A stretch of 64,000 nt of DNA from CABMKH01 sp040797625 (GTDB taxonomy: Bacteria > Bacillota > Clostridia > Tissierellales > Tissierellaceae), in the NCBI GenBank assembly GCA_052067355.1, contig JBQHQH010000006.1, positions 32,875 through 96,874 of the forward strand, written 5' to 3'. Of the stretch, positions 9,228 through 18,252 are shown one piece after another. The translations under genes were made by a program, and so were the position numbers. How positions within the stretch are numbered: the first letter of the stretch is position 1; every line of letters starts with the position of its first letter. The notes under the pieces were generated by a model. That model was not told the origin of the DNA and did not search any database. It saw only the letters and a list, made by a program, of their open reading frames with translations.

Positions 9228-9268
9228 CACGATTCTCAGTTCACAGTTCATGGTTCATAGTTCACAAT
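9228..9268. repeat. Degenerate heptamer tract (TTCACAG type)
   Basis: Four to five tandem 7-base units (TTCACAG, TTCATGG, TTCATAG, TTCACAA) lie in the spacer after the coiled-coil gene and before the small membrane protein. A similar ATTCACR tract occurs at 30263-30293. Confidence 0.6.
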
Positions 9269-10204
9269 TTATGACTCCAATATCTTACTAACTTCATATT
9301 CTAATCTCTTTAGTTCCGTCTCCATTTGACTTAAATTTGACTTTAAGTTTAATATAATGCCATTTATTTTAAAATATACATTATCCACATTTGATATGGA
9401 ATCATTTATCTTAGACTGTACAAAGAAATCTACGAAGAAACCATCAAAGAAGAAGTCTGCAAAAGTTGTAAAACCTGAAATATCTACTTCAACTTGGGAA
9501 AATTCACTGACATCGGATAACTCCTTTTCAAAGTTTTTCAATACATATTTGAAGTCATGAGCTGCCTTATTTGCATCATCTATGGCAGAATGCTTTGCCA
9601 TATTGGACAGAAATCCTCCTCCAACAATATCCCATACACCCCAACTTCTAGCAGAATCTAAGTGCTTTTTCATCTCATCAAGAGCTTTATTAGCAACTTC
9701 TCCAGCACTTATAGCTTCCTTTACTTCTTTTATACTTAGTTTAAGTTCATTTATTCTATCTAAACTAGCTTTTAGATTTCTCCCGTCTTCCCCATCTTCT
9801 TCAATTAGAAGTCTCTCTTTTTTCTTAATTAAATCATTATATTCTCTTTCAATATCACCATAATCTTTTAGCTCCTCATCTATGCGTCCTATCTTTCCTT
9901 CTAGCTCTCTTATTATCTCTAGGTTTTCTTCGTAGCGTAATTTTGCAGTTAAGAACTCTTCTCTTTCTATATCTAATCTATCTTCTTTTTTTCCGATTAT
10001 AGAGAGAAAAATAGAACTAAAACTCATTCCCTCTAATCTAGTTACATCATCTTCTTCCTTCTTCAATATGCTATATAGACTTTTTTCATCTGTTCTCTTC
10101 TTATGCAGTTCTTTCTTTGCCATATCTCTTAGGGATTGTAGCTTTTCTTTAGTTCTCAACTTTTCTCTTAATTCATAGATCTCATTGTTGATTTGACTAT
10201 ACAT
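9269..10204 (-). CDS. Coiled-coil protein of unknown function
   Basis: 311 residues, ATG at 10204 with AGGAGGTGT upstream. Residues ~1-165 are almost wholly charged heptad-like helix (coiled coil). A central conserved-looking segment, WGVWDIVGGGFLSNMAKHS followed by AIDDANKAAHDF, is one I recall in unnamed proteins of Bacillota and Actinobacteria. A Phe-rich patch (TTFADFFFDGFFVDFF, ~245-260) precedes a final coiled coil. No signal peptide and no clear membrane helix. Function is unknown; the layout suggests an oligomeric cytoplasmic or membrane-associated scaffold. Confidence 0.75.
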   Translation of the reverse strand: MYSQINNEIYELREKLRTKEKLQSLRDMAKKELHKKRTDEKSLYSILKKEEDDVTRLEGMSFSSIFLSIIGKKEDRLDIEREEFLTAKLRYEENLEIIRELEGKIGRIDEELKDYGDIEREYNDLIKKKERLLIEEDGEDGRNLKASLDRINELKLSIKEVKEAISAGEVANKALDEMKKHLDSARSWGVWDIVGGGFLSNMAKHSAIDDANKAAHDFKYVLKNFEKELSDVSEFSQVEVDISGFTTFADFFFDGFFVDFFVQSKINDSISNVDNVYFKINGIILNLKSNLSQMETELKRLEYEVSKILES

Positions 10205-10262
10205 GACACACCTCCTACTTTATTAATACTATTATACCATGAACAGTCTAAAATTTAATAAA

Positions 10263-10290
10263 TTAGAGCCTGAAATATTTCAGGCTCTAA
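10263..10290 (-). terminator. Terminator of the PadR/FtsW-like operon
   Basis: 28-base perfect palindrome (TTAGAGCCTGAAA and its complement) containing the stop codon of the FtsW-like gene; on the minus strand a T-rich stretch follows. Confidence 0.85.
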
Positions 10291-11651
10291 TTTATATTCA
10301 ACTCTTCTTCACATGTCAATCCATCTTGAACTTCTACATTATTACTCCTCCATATGGATAAAAGTAGTCCTACTAAAATCATATTTCCAGCAGATGCCGT
10401 TCCACTTATAGATACAAATGGTAGCCCATAGGAGTAGATTATAGGTCCTACTCCCAAATTACTCAATATAAGTATGACAAATTGCATACTTAAAAACATG
10501 GTAATTGATGTCCAAATATTATATCCAAATCTACTCTTTATCTTAGATGCCATCTTGATAAGTCTCACTATCATAAATATAGACACCCCTATTAAAACTA
10601 TACCGGGAATCCAACCTAAGGATGTGATGATATAGGTAAGGATACCATCACTTTTCAAATCTGGTAATCTATCAAAGATATCCATATTTCCCCCTATGGC
10701 ATTGGAACCAAATAATCTTGCCCTAGACAATTGATCTTTGATTGTTGCATATCTATACCCAGAACCTAATGGATCATCATATCGTGTAAAAAATTGTGGA
10801 ATTCGTAATTCTATTAGATAACGAAGGTGATAAGATTTTATCCATGTATAAACTCCTCCAAAAGATAAAATCACACCTAATGCAAACCACTCTTTCTTCT
10901 TTACTCCCTCATAGTAGCCCTTATATATAGATCTGATTATTAACCATGAAAATATGATCCCCAAACTCAAATATATAATGGTCTTTGTTCCTCTCATATA
11001 TAGAAATATTGGAATTAATGCTAAGATTATATTTTCTATCAATCCCTTTATAGATGATTTTTTGTTTCTCTCTATAATTCCAGAAAATCCAATGATAAAT
11101 AGTACAGATGCTAAAAATGGCATTATAATAGATAGATTAAAACCTAATAGAAATCGATGATGATGAAACGGTCCCATTAATATAAATGGAGTCATAAGTA
11201 GCCCTAGACCATATATCAGATATGAATATTTCTCCAGTCTTGTATAGTCAAAGAAATATAGAATAGTCATAAATAAAATACCTATTACCATATATATCAA
11301 TTGAGAATAGCCTATCTTCATATAGTAGTTTCCTAAAATATATTGATTTCTTAAAGACACCAATACATATATTCCAAATAGCATGAGTACACCTATTAAT
11401 CCAATGGTTATCCAGTCTATCTGTGGTTTATGTATGCTATTTAACTCTTCTCCTACTGAATAGGGGTCCCCCATCTCCTCTATTGCCTTAATAAATGATT
11501 CATCTTCAGCCATACCATCTAGTCTATATTTTCTAGCTTGGTCTTCTATATGAGACCTCAATTCTAGCTTAAGTCCTTTGTGAGCTTTAGCAAATCTAAC
11601 CTTACTACATACTTTATCTAGATATCCATCTATCTCTTTTCTAATATTCAC
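10287..11651 (-). CDS. FtsW/RodA/SpoVE-type membrane protein with N-terminal HAAS domain
   Basis: 454 residues from GTG at 11651, which has AGGTGG at a proper distance; the frame also offers a GTG at 11663. Residues 1-~80 (helical, LELRSHIEDQ, AIEEMGDPYSVGEELN) match the HAAS/DUF1700 'permease prefix' domain that accompanies PadR regulators. About ten membrane helices of the SEDS (FtsW/RodA) fold follow. Known SEDS proteins polymerise glycan strands from lipid II; whether this one does is open, since the extracellular loop motifs are not clearly those of FtsW or RodA. The start overlaps the end of padR by 11 bases, so the two are co-translated and expression should follow the regulator. Confidence 0.82.
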   Translation of the reverse strand: MNIRKEIDGYLDKVCSKVRFAKAHKGLKLELRSHIEDQARKYRLDGMAEDESFIKAIEEMGDPYSVGEELNSIHKPQIDWITIGLIGVLMLFGIYVLVSLRNQYILGNYYMKIGYSQLIYMVIGILFMTILYFFDYTRLEKYSYLIYGLGLLMTPFILMGPFHHHRFLLGFNLSIIMPFLASVLFIIGFSGIIERNKKSSIKGLIENIILALIPIFLYMRGTKTIIYLSLGIIFSWLIIRSIYKGYYEGVKKKEWFALGVILSFGGVYTWIKSYHLRYLIELRIPQFFTRYDDPLGSGYRYATIKDQLSRARLFGSNAIGGNMDIFDRLPDLKSDGILTYIITSLGWIPGIVLIGVSIFMIVRLIKMASKIKSRFGYNIWTSITMFLSMQFVILILSNLGVGPIIYSYGLPFVSISGTASAGNMILVGLLLSIWRSNNVEVQDGLTCEEELNIN

Positions 11652-11982
11652 TTCTAGCACCACCTATTATGGAATTTATGGTCTTAGAAAAAATTGACCA
11701 TTCTTCTTTTCTATCCTTTAGATGCGAATGTCCTTTCCTAGTCAGTCTATAGTATTTTCTTGGCCTATTACTCTCAGCCTTACCATCATAGGACTCCAAA
11801 TATCCCTGTTTTTCCAATCCATGAAGCAATGGATACAATGTCCCAGCCTTTAATTCAAAGATATTATTTGATCTCTTCTCCAACTCTTCAATCATCTGAT
11901 ACCCATACATATCCTTCTCATCAAGTAAACTCAATATCAACATAGAAGTACTACCTGATACTAAGGACTTATCTACTTTCAT
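11641..11982 (-). CDS. PadR-family transcriptional regulator
   Basis: 113 residues. Winged-helix PadR signature: ILSLLDEKDMYGYQMIEELE, then LKAGTLYPLLHGLEKQGYL and RPRKYYRLTRKGHSHLKDR. Lacks the long C-terminal dimerisation domain, so belongs to the short PadR group. ATG at 11982 with GGAGGGGT upstream. First gene of a two-gene operon with the HAAS-FtsW-like protein; the partner HAAS domain is thought to signal to the regulator (known association). It probably represses its own operon through the palindromes in the promoter at 11995-12044. Confidence 0.9.
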   Translation of the reverse strand: MKVDKSLVSGSTSMLILSLLDEKDMYGYQMIEELEKRSNNIFELKAGTLYPLLHGLEKQGYLESYDGKAESNRPRKYYRLTRKGHSHLKDRKEEWSIFSKTINSIIGGARSEY

Positions 11983-11994
11983 AATACCCCTCCT

Positions 11995-12044
11995 ATATAT
12001 AGATTATCTACATATAGTATATATAGATAATCTATATATGTCAA
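11995..12044 (-). promoter_or_regulatory. padR promoter with two TAGATWATCTA operators
   Basis: On the minus strand TTGACA (12039-12044), 17-base spacer and TATACT (12016-12021) form a good promoter. TAGATAATCTA (12024-12034) sits in the spacer and TAGATTATCTA (12000-12010) lies downstream of the -10. Each is an 11-bp palindrome, and together they form a 16-bp inverted repeat. The same core occurs in the second padR promoter (45454-45464). Confidence 0.75.
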
Positions 12045-12113
12045 CATGAATTAGATGATATCATAGTTCTATCTTGGGTATATTTAAAATACCAATTATT
12101 TAGGAGGGATATT

Positions 12114-12704
12114 ATGATTGATATTAAAATATTTTCAGATTTTGCCTGTCCATTTTGTTATATAGGATTTTCTATAGCTCATAAATTAAAAGAAGAAAAC
12201 CCTAATGTAAATATTCAATGGATACCCTATGAGCTAGACCCAAATCTATCTATTAGGGGAAGTGATCTATCCGACTATATACCTCAAGAGCAAATAGATA
12301 TGAGCTATAGGAGAATCGAAAGATTAGGTAAGGAATACAATCTAATATACAATAATAAGACCAAAAAATTCAATACTAATCGACTTCACAAAGCAGCTCT
12401 ATTTGCAAGAAATGAGGGGAAATATTATGAATTTGCAAGTGAAGCCTTTAAGACCATATTTGAATATGGTAAAAATGTGGGAGAGTCAGTAATTGTCAAT
12501 GAGATAGGATTGAATGTTGGACTGAATATAGTAGAAATGAATAGATGTATTGATGATGGTACCTTTGACAAAGAGATGGAAGATGCTAAAAATTTGGCAA
12601 TAGACTACAAAATAGAAAGTGTTCCCACTTTTATTGTGAATGAAAGTAGACATGTAACTATCTTAAAAGATTATGAGAGATTTAAAAGAGATTTAATTGG
12701 ATAA
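12114..12704 (+). CDS. DsbA/FrnE-like thiol oxidoreductase
   Basis: 196 residues; TAGGAGGGAT before the ATG. Thioredoxin-fold start IKIFSDFACPFCYIGF with the CPFC active site (residues 12-15), a helical insertion in the middle (LHKAALFARNEGKYYEFASE) and the cis-Pro region SVPTFIVNE near 170 are typical of the DsbA-family FrnE/2-hydroxychromene-2-carboxylate isomerase-like group. No signal peptide, so it acts in the cytoplasm, probably in disulfide handling or oxidative stress. Single gene; no terminator is obvious in the 169-base gap that follows. Confidence 0.85.
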   Translation: MIDIKIFSDFACPFCYIGFSIAHKLKEENPNVNIQWIPYELDPNLSIRGSDLSDYIPQEQIDMSYRRIERLGKEYNLIYNNKTKKFNTNRLHKAALFARNEGKYYEFASEAFKTIFEYGKNVGESVIVNEIGLNVGLNIVEMNRCIDDGTFDKEMEDAKNLAIDYKIESVPTFIVNESRHVTILKDYERFKRDLIG

Positions 12705-12882
12705 CTACACTTGGATAATATATAATTTTTAGCATCTTTATTTAGTTCACATATACATCTATAGATTATCCTTACTAATTACCAGATTTAAGAAATAGCC
12801 AAATTATTTAACAACTGTATATTATTCTAAATCCTTATATGATATAATATTTAGATATTAATTTTAGATAAGGATGATTATA

Positions 12883-14472
12883 TTGATTAACGTAACCAAT
12901 GTAAGTTTAAGATATGGAGCACAAAAATTATTTGAAGATGTAAACTTGTCCTTTACACAGGGAAATTGCTATGGTGTAATAGGAGCTAATGGAGCAGGAA
13001 AGAGTACATTTTTGAAGATACTATCTGGAGAAATAGAGCCGAATACTGGTAGCATATCTGTTGCTCCTGATACTCGTATGTCAGTGTTAAAGCAAGACCA
13101 TTTTGAATATGATAATTGCCAAGTTCTTCAAACAGTAATAATGGGAAATAAAAGGCTATATGAGATAATGATCGAAAAAGATGCCATATATGCCAAAGAG
13201 GACTTTAATGATGAAGATGGCATAAAAGCTTCTGAACTAGAAGCAGAATTCGCTGAAATGGATGGCTGGAATGCAGAAAGCGAAGCTGCCTCTCTTTTAC
13301 AGGGACTAGGAATACCAGCTGAACTTCATGAGAAAAATGTCTCTGAATTAACTGGTACTGAAAAAGTAAAGGTACTTTTAGCCCAAGCTCTATTTGGAAA
13401 ACCCGGAATACTTATACTAGATGAGCCTACTAACCACTTAGACGTAAAAAGTATACGATGGCTACAAAACTTCTTAGAAAACTTTGAAGGAACAGTCATA
13501 GTTGTATCCCATGATAGGCACTTTTTAAATGAAGTATGTACTCATATGGTAGATATAGATTTTGGTAAGATCAAGATGTTTGCAGGTAACTATGATTTTT
13601 GGTATGAATCAAGTCAATTGGCTCTTCAAATGGCTAAGGATCAAAACAAGAAAAAAGAAGAGAAGATCAAGGAACTTCAATCTTTTATTGCCCGTTTCTC
13701 TGCAAATGCATCTAAATCTAAACAAGCAACTTCACGTAAAAAATTATTGGAGAAGATAACTCTAGAAGATATACAACCGTCTACTAGAAGATATCCATTT
13801 GTAGGTTTTACTATGGAAAGGGAAGTTGGAAATGAAATCCTAACAGTTGAAGAACTATCCAAGACTGTTGATGGAGTAAAAGTATTAAATAATATAAGCT
13901 TTAGAGTAAATAAAGGTGACAAGATAGCTTTTATAGGTGATGAAATCGGGATAACAACTCTATTTAATATCTTAATGGGTGAAATAGAACAAGATAGTGG
14001 AAATTTTAAGTGGGGTCAAACTATTACTACCTCTTATTTCCCAAAGGACAACTCCAAATTTTTCAATGATGTAGATTTAACCCTAGTAGACTGGCTAAGA
14101 CAGTTCTCTGAAGAAAAAAGTGAAGTCTATTTAAGAGGATTTTTAGGTAGGATGTTGTTCTCTGGAGAAGAAGCTTTAAAGCAAGCTAAGGTATTGTCTG
14201 GTGGAGAAAAGGTCAGATGTATGTTAGCTAAGATGATGCTCAACAATGCAAATGTCCTAATACTAGACCAACCAACTAATCACCTTGACCTAGAATCCAT
14301 AACTGCTGTAAATAATGGACTTCATGATTTTAAGAGCAATGTGCTATTTACATCTCATGACCATCAATTTATTCAGACTATTGCCAATAGAATAATTGAA
14401 ATAACCCCTGATGGATTTAGAGACAGAGCTATGACCTATGAAGAATATATAGAAAGTTTCTATATTGGGTAA
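12883..14472 (+). CDS. ABC-F ATPase, YkpA/YbiT type
   Basis: 529 residues from TTG at 12883 (AAGGA 8 bases upstream, protein begins MINVTNVSLRYG as in the family); the ATG at 12874 sits on the ribosome site. Two fused nucleotide-binding domains and no membrane part: a ribosome-associated translation factor family. NBD1 has GANGAGKST and ILILDEPTNHLD. Its signature is ELTGTEKVKV instead of LSGGE. NBD2 has a Walker A without Lys (GDEIGITT), LSGGEKVRC, and Walker B LILDQPTNHLD with Gln in place of Glu. So one composite ATP site looks intact and the other lacks all three key features. From memory the YkpA group already lacks the NBD2 Lys; the Gln is an extra change. Confidence 0.88.
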   Translation: MINVTNVSLRYGAQKLFEDVNLSFTQGNCYGVIGANGAGKSTFLKILSGEIEPNTGSISVAPDTRMSVLKQDHFEYDNCQVLQTVIMGNKRLYEIMIEKDAIYAKEDFNDEDGIKASELEAEFAEMDGWNAESEAASLLQGLGIPAELHEKNVSELTGTEKVKVLLAQALFGKPGILILDEPTNHLDVKSIRWLQNFLENFEGTVIVVSHDRHFLNEVCTHMVDIDFGKIKMFAGNYDFWYESSQLALQMAKDQNKKKEEKIKELQSFIARFSANASKSKQATSRKKLLEKITLEDIQPSTRRYPFVGFTMEREVGNEILTVEELSKTVDGVKVLNNISFRVNKGDKIAFIGDEIGITTLFNILMGEIEQDSGNFKWGQTITTSYFPKDNSKFFNDVDLTLVDWLRQFSEEKSEVYLRGFLGRMLFSGEEALKQAKVLSGGEKVRCMLAKMMLNNANVLILDQPTNHLDLESITAVNNGLHDFKSNVLFTSHDHQFIQTIANRIIEITPDGFRDRAMTYEEYIESFYIG

Positions 14473-14496
14473 TATATCTCTAAAGGAGATGATGCC

Positions 14497-14946
14497 ATGG
14501 CTAAAAAATATATTAAACCAGATGAAGATATAATCAAAGAAAGATTAGATGATATGGAATATAGTGTAACTCAAAAAAATGCTACAGAGATGCCATTTTC
14601 TCACGAATATAATGATAATTATGAAGATGGTATCTATGTAGATATCGTATCTGGGGAGCCGCTTTTTAGCTCAAAGGATAAATTCAATGCTGGATGTGGA
14701 TGGCCTAGCTTTACTAAGCCTTTGGAAGAACATCATATAGTTGAAAAAGTAGATAGATCTCATGGTATGACACGTACTGAAGTAAGAAGTAACTATGGTG
14801 ATTCTCATTTAGGCCATGTATTTCCAGATGGTCCTAGAGATAAAGGTGGATTGAGATACTGTATCAATGGATCTTCTCTTAGATTTATTAAAAAAGAAGA
14901 TCTAGAAAAGGAAGGATACGGAGAATATCTCAAAATATTTAAATAA
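14497..14946 (+). CDS. msrB: Peptide methionine-(R)-S-oxide reductase
   Basis: 149 residues; AAAGGAGATGATG before the ATG, 24 bases after the ABC-F gene and probably cotranscribed with it. Reduces methionine-R-sulfoxide in proteins. Family motifs are GCGWPSF (~67-73, Cys at 68), RSNYGDSHLGHVF (~99) and RYCINGSSLRFI with the catalytic Cys near 123. The CxxC zinc pairs are missing (SGEPLF where zinc forms have CGxPLF), so this is the zinc-free class. Uses thioredoxin in known enzymes. Confidence 0.95.
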   Translation: MAKKYIKPDEDIIKERLDDMEYSVTQKNATEMPFSHEYNDNYEDGIYVDIVSGEPLFSSKDKFNAGCGWPSFTKPLEEHHIVEKVDRSHGMTRTEVRSNYGDSHLGHVFPDGPRDKGGLRYCINGSSLRFIKKEDLEKEGYGEYLKIFK

Positions 14947-14959
14947 AACACAAATAAAA

Positions 14960-15006
14960 AAACATCAAAATACTTAATTCATTTCAAGATTTTGATGTTT
15001 TTTTAT
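14960..15006 (+). terminator. Terminator after msrB
   Basis: AAACATCAAAAT (14960-14971) pairs with ATTTTGATGTTT (14989-15000), followed by T7; a 17-base loop. It can also serve the convergent phnE on the other strand. Confidence 0.75.
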
Positions 15007-15032
15007 TCTATTTTCTCTTCAAATATATTATC

Positions 15033-16613
15033 CTACAAGAATACCTTCCTCAAATAATTGCTGAGTCTGTCTATAAATATTATCATCAAGGATATCCCAA
15101 GAAGTAGAAGTCCCACCTTCTCCCAATTTCTCCATGTAATATTCATAGATAATATGGTGCCAATACCTCCTGCACCTATGACGCCTAGTATAGTTGAGTT
15201 TCTAATATTTGATTCCAATCTATATAATACAAGACTTAAAAAGGTTGGAAAGGTATGGGGAAACAATCCATATCTATAGCTTTCCAAACCAGTAGCTCCC
15301 GTGACTATAATACTATTTTGTATGTTCTTCTCTGTACTTTCTAATACTTCACTATACATCTTAGTCAATACACCTGTAGTATAGATACTAAGTGCCATAG
15401 CTCCAGCCAAAGGTCCTGGTCCTACACCACGAAAAAATATAATAGCAGTTATAATAGGTGGAAAAGTCCTGAATATATTTATAATCCCCTTCAAGATCAA
15501 GGACAACCATCTCTTAGGTGATGTATTATATGCAGTAAAATATGAAAGCATCAATGCAAATAAAGCCCCTGCAACAGTAGCAAATATAGCTATAAAAAAA
15601 CTCTCCCCTATTCCCTCTATGAGTTTAGGATAATAGGATATATCAATCTTTACCATTCTACCTATAATCTGGCTTCCCTGTTTGAGTCCCAGTAATAATC
15701 TATCATAGCTTATATTTAAAGATCTGATGATTAAGCTCAATAACCCTATTACCATAGCAGGTATATAAAAGACCTTTGAAACTTGATATCTTTTATATGA
15801 ATTAATAGATTTAAATCTTATAGAGGATCTTCTTAAATAACTCCTTATGACTAAACTACATATGTCTATGATTAAAATAGTGAAAAATAGTATGAGTATA
15901 AGTGTTGAGAGATTATCATATCTTAAATGATTTAAATCTCGCCACATGATTTGACCTATTCCTCCTGCTCCAACAAGACCTAGTATAGTAGCACTACGAA
16001 TATTGGTTTCAAATACTATAAAAAAGACGGAAATGGATAATTCAAACATATAGGGCATTACACAATATCTCAATACCTGTATAGAATTTGCTCCTACAGA
16101 ACGAGTAGAATTTAATTGATTTTCTCTTATTGACTCAATATGCTCTCTAAATAACTTCAATGACATTAAAAATCCAATAATACTAAGGGCAATAATTCCT
16201 GAAAACTTACCTATACTGAATACACTTACTAAAAGTGCCGCCCATATTAAACTGGGTATGGTCCTAAAAAATGAAAAAATAGCTGTCAATATATCTGCTA
16301 CATACCTATTGGGAGCTATATTGTCTGCAACAAGTAAAGAAAATGGAACTGCCAATAATACTCCTGTAATTGATGAAACTATGGCAATTTCAATAGTCTC
16401 TATTAGCTTTTCAAATACCTCTATCCTATAAGATAAATTAGGATTCAACATCCTCTGAAATAGGTTGAGCATACTAGGTATTCCCCTATATAGTCTTATG
16501 AAACTAAAGTCTACCTTGAACCCTAGAAATATTAAAGCTACAACAACAGTCAGCAGATATGATAATTTTAGGACTCTTCTTTTAATCATATATTGCTTTA
16601 AGTTTTTCATCAC
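15033..16613 (-). CDS. phnE: Phosphonate-type ABC transporter permease, two PhnE domains fused
   Basis: 526 residues, about twice a single PhnE. Two similar permease halves are visible, each with the membrane-permease EAA-like loop and the motif IRSATILGLVGAGGIGQIM (first half, ~205-225) or IRNSTILGVIGAGGIGTIL (second half, ~470-490). The fused protein would form the whole membrane channel. Its start overlaps phnC by 32 bases. Substrate class (phosphonate, phosphite or phosphate) follows from PhnCDE similarity only; no C-P lyase or phosphonatase genes lie in the window. Confidence 0.88.
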   Translation of the reverse strand: MMKNLKQYMIKRRVLKLSYLLTVVVALIFLGFKVDFSFIRLYRGIPSMLNLFQRMLNPNLSYRIEVFEKLIETIEIAIVSSITGVLLAVPFSLLVADNIAPNRYVADILTAIFSFFRTIPSLIWAALLVSVFSIGKFSGIIALSIIGFLMSLKLFREHIESIRENQLNSTRSVGANSIQVLRYCVMPYMFELSISVFFIVFETNIRSATILGLVGAGGIGQIMWRDLNHLRYDNLSTLILILFFTILIIDICSLVIRSYLRRSSIRFKSINSYKRYQVSKVFYIPAMVIGLLSLIIRSLNISYDRLLLGLKQGSQIIGRMVKIDISYYPKLIEGIGESFFIAIFATVAGALFALMLSYFTAYNTSPKRWLSLILKGIINIFRTFPPIITAIIFFRGVGPGPLAGAMALSIYTTGVLTKMYSEVLESTEKNIQNSIIVTGATGLESYRYGLFPHTFPTFLSLVLYRLESNIRNSTILGVIGAGGIGTILSMNITWRNWEKVGLLLLGISLMIIFIDRLSNYLRKVFL

Positions 16614-17313
16614 TTAAATCACCTGCTTTTCCATCGAAGAGTATCTTGCCATGTTTCAGAGCTATTATCCTATTACAATATCTCTTTGCAAGGTTTACAT
16701 CATGGAGATTGACCATTATAGTCATGTCTTTCTTTTCATTTACCTTTTTAAAATAGTCCATTACATTTTGAGAAGTAGATATATCAAGACTGGCTACTGG
16801 CTCATCGGCTAATATAATCTTTGGTCTTTGACAAAGTGTCTTGGCAATGGCTACCCTTTGTTTCTGTCCTCCGCTTAGTTGACCTGCCCTTTCAAACATC
16901 TTTTCACTTAAACCTACCTGTCTTAAAGCTGTAGCTGCTCTCTCATAATCATCATCATTAAAAATACCCAATAGAGATTCAAAGGAAGACTTATATCCAA
17001 GTCTCCCTATCAATACATTGTCTAGAACTGATGATCTATCAATGAGATTATAATCTTGAAATACGAATCCAATATTCTTTCTTATATTTCGTAGTTCTCT
17101 ACTATTTAATTTTGTAATATCAACATCATCTAGATACACATTTCCCTTTGATGGTCTCACTAAAAGGTTTATAGTCTTCAATAATGTGGATTTTCCGCTA
17201 CCACTAGATCCAATTATACCTATAAATTCACCCTGTTCTACTGTTAAATTTACATCGTCTAATGCCAATACTTTTCCATCATATAGTACACTTATGTTTT
17301 CTAAACTCAGCAT
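16582..17313 (-). CDS. phnC: Phosphonate-type ABC transporter ATP-binding protein
   Basis: 243 residues with Walker A GSSGSGKST, Q-loop FVFQDYNLI, signature LSGGQKQRVAIAKTL, Walker B ILADEPVASLD and switch MVNLHDVNLAKRY. The VASLD and HDVNLA segments are typical of PhnC. Energises uptake through the fused PhnE with PhnD as binding protein. Middle gene of a phnD-phnC-phnE operon, 11 bases after phnD. Confidence 0.92.
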   Translation of the reverse strand: MLSLENISVLYDGKVLALDDVNLTVEQGEFIGIIGSSGSGKSTLLKTINLLVRPSKGNVYLDDVDITKLNSRELRNIRKNIGFVFQDYNLIDRSSVLDNVLIGRLGYKSSFESLLGIFNDDDYERAATALRQVGLSEKMFERAGQLSGGQKQRVAIAKTLCQRPKIILADEPVASLDISTSQNVMDYFKKVNEKKDMTIMVNLHDVNLAKRYCNRIIALKHGKILFDGKAGDLSDEKLKAIYD

Positions 17314-17324
17314 AAAATCCGCTC

Positions 17325-18197
17325 CTAATTAGCCTCTCTTAAATCTACATTCATTGTCTTAGCAGTAGTTCTTATAATGTCGTAGTCCGCATCTGTCGCC
17401 TCTTCAAATCCATACATACTAAATAATTCCTTTAAAAGTTCCTTTCCCTCTTCTGTATCTGCTATTTTAAATAGTGCAGTTTTTATATCTTCTTGCATCT
17501 TTTCATCCATATCTCCCTTTACTGTAACACTTATTCCGGGGATATAGTCAGTGTATCCTAATATCTTGGTATCTTCCATGGCAGTTGGAAACTCATCTTT
17601 ATATCTTTCCCTTATGTCTACAAAAGTAGCTGCCACATCTACGTCTCCATTCAATAATAACTGTAATGACTTATCGTGTCCACCACTGTAAGTATACTGA
17701 ATATCCTTTTCAATATCTATTCCCTCATTGATTAGATGTGCTCCTGGAAATAGATAGCCTGATGTTGATGATGGATCTACAAATGCAACTACCTTTCCCT
17801 TGATATCTTGAAAGTCATCTATACCACTATCTTTTCTAACTATAAATTGAGTACGATATTTTGACTCACCACTTTTATTTAGAGCTGATAATATTACCTT
17901 GGCATCGCTCTCTTGATTTGCCAATACATAAGCAAAAGGTGGAATAAATCCAAAGTCTACCTGTCCAGAGCCTAATCCCTCTACTACTCCTACATAGTTA
18001 GTGGCTGTAAATCCTTCTACCTTTATTCCCAATTCCTTAGACAACATATCTGTCAATGGTTCTACAGATTCAACTAACTTATCTCCATCTCTCAATGGTA
18101 CAAATCCCATTTTAATTACCTTTTCTTCTTTTTGTCCACATCCAACCATGGAAATAGCCATAGCTGCAATTAATAAAAATATTATTGACCTTTTCAT
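17325..18197 (-). CDS. phnD: Phosphonate/phosphite-type binding lipoprotein
   Basis: 290 residues from ATG at 18197 with AGGGGGGTACG upstream; the longer frame to 18218 has no ribosome site. The signal peptide ends in a lipobox (SMVGCG), so the protein is lipid anchored outside the membrane. PhnD-type features: MGFVPLRDGDKLVESVEPLT at the mature N-terminus, GSGQVDFGFIPPFAYVLAN, KGKVVAFVDPSSTSGYLFP and a ligand-loop segment YTYSGGHDKSLQLLLNGDVD. The serine/threonine-rich SSTSG loop binds the phosphoryl group in known members. First gene of the operon; a strong inverted repeat lies 56-98 bases upstream. Confidence 0.9.
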   Translation of the reverse strand: MKRSIIFLLIAAMAISMVGCGQKEEKVIKMGFVPLRDGDKLVESVEPLTDMLSKELGIKVEGFTATNYVGVVEGLGSGQVDFGFIPPFAYVLANQESDAKVILSALNKSGESKYRTQFIVRKDSGIDDFQDIKGKVVAFVDPSSTSGYLFPGAHLINEGIDIEKDIQYTYSGGHDKSLQLLLNGDVDVAATFVDIRERYKDEFPTAMEDTKILGYTDYIPGISVTVKGDMDEKMQEDIKTALFKIADTEEGKELLKELFSMYGFEEATDADYDIIRTTAKTMNVDLREAN

Positions 18198-18252
18198 AAC
18201 GTACCCCCCTAAAATCATTCTATTAATTTTAGAATACTACAGTTGGAAAAAG

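Noticed and set aside
9228..9268. CRISPR-like short repeats
   Set aside because: Units are 7 bases, irregular and without spacers; no cas genes nearby.
12705..12873. Third PadR operator (TAGATTATC at about 12761)
   Set aside because: Only one half of the 11-bp palindrome is kept and no promoter is placed around it.
15033..18197. Phosphonate degradation locus
   Set aside because: Only the transporter genes are present; no C-P lyase, phosphonatase or phosphite dehydrogenase gene, so degradation is not supported.
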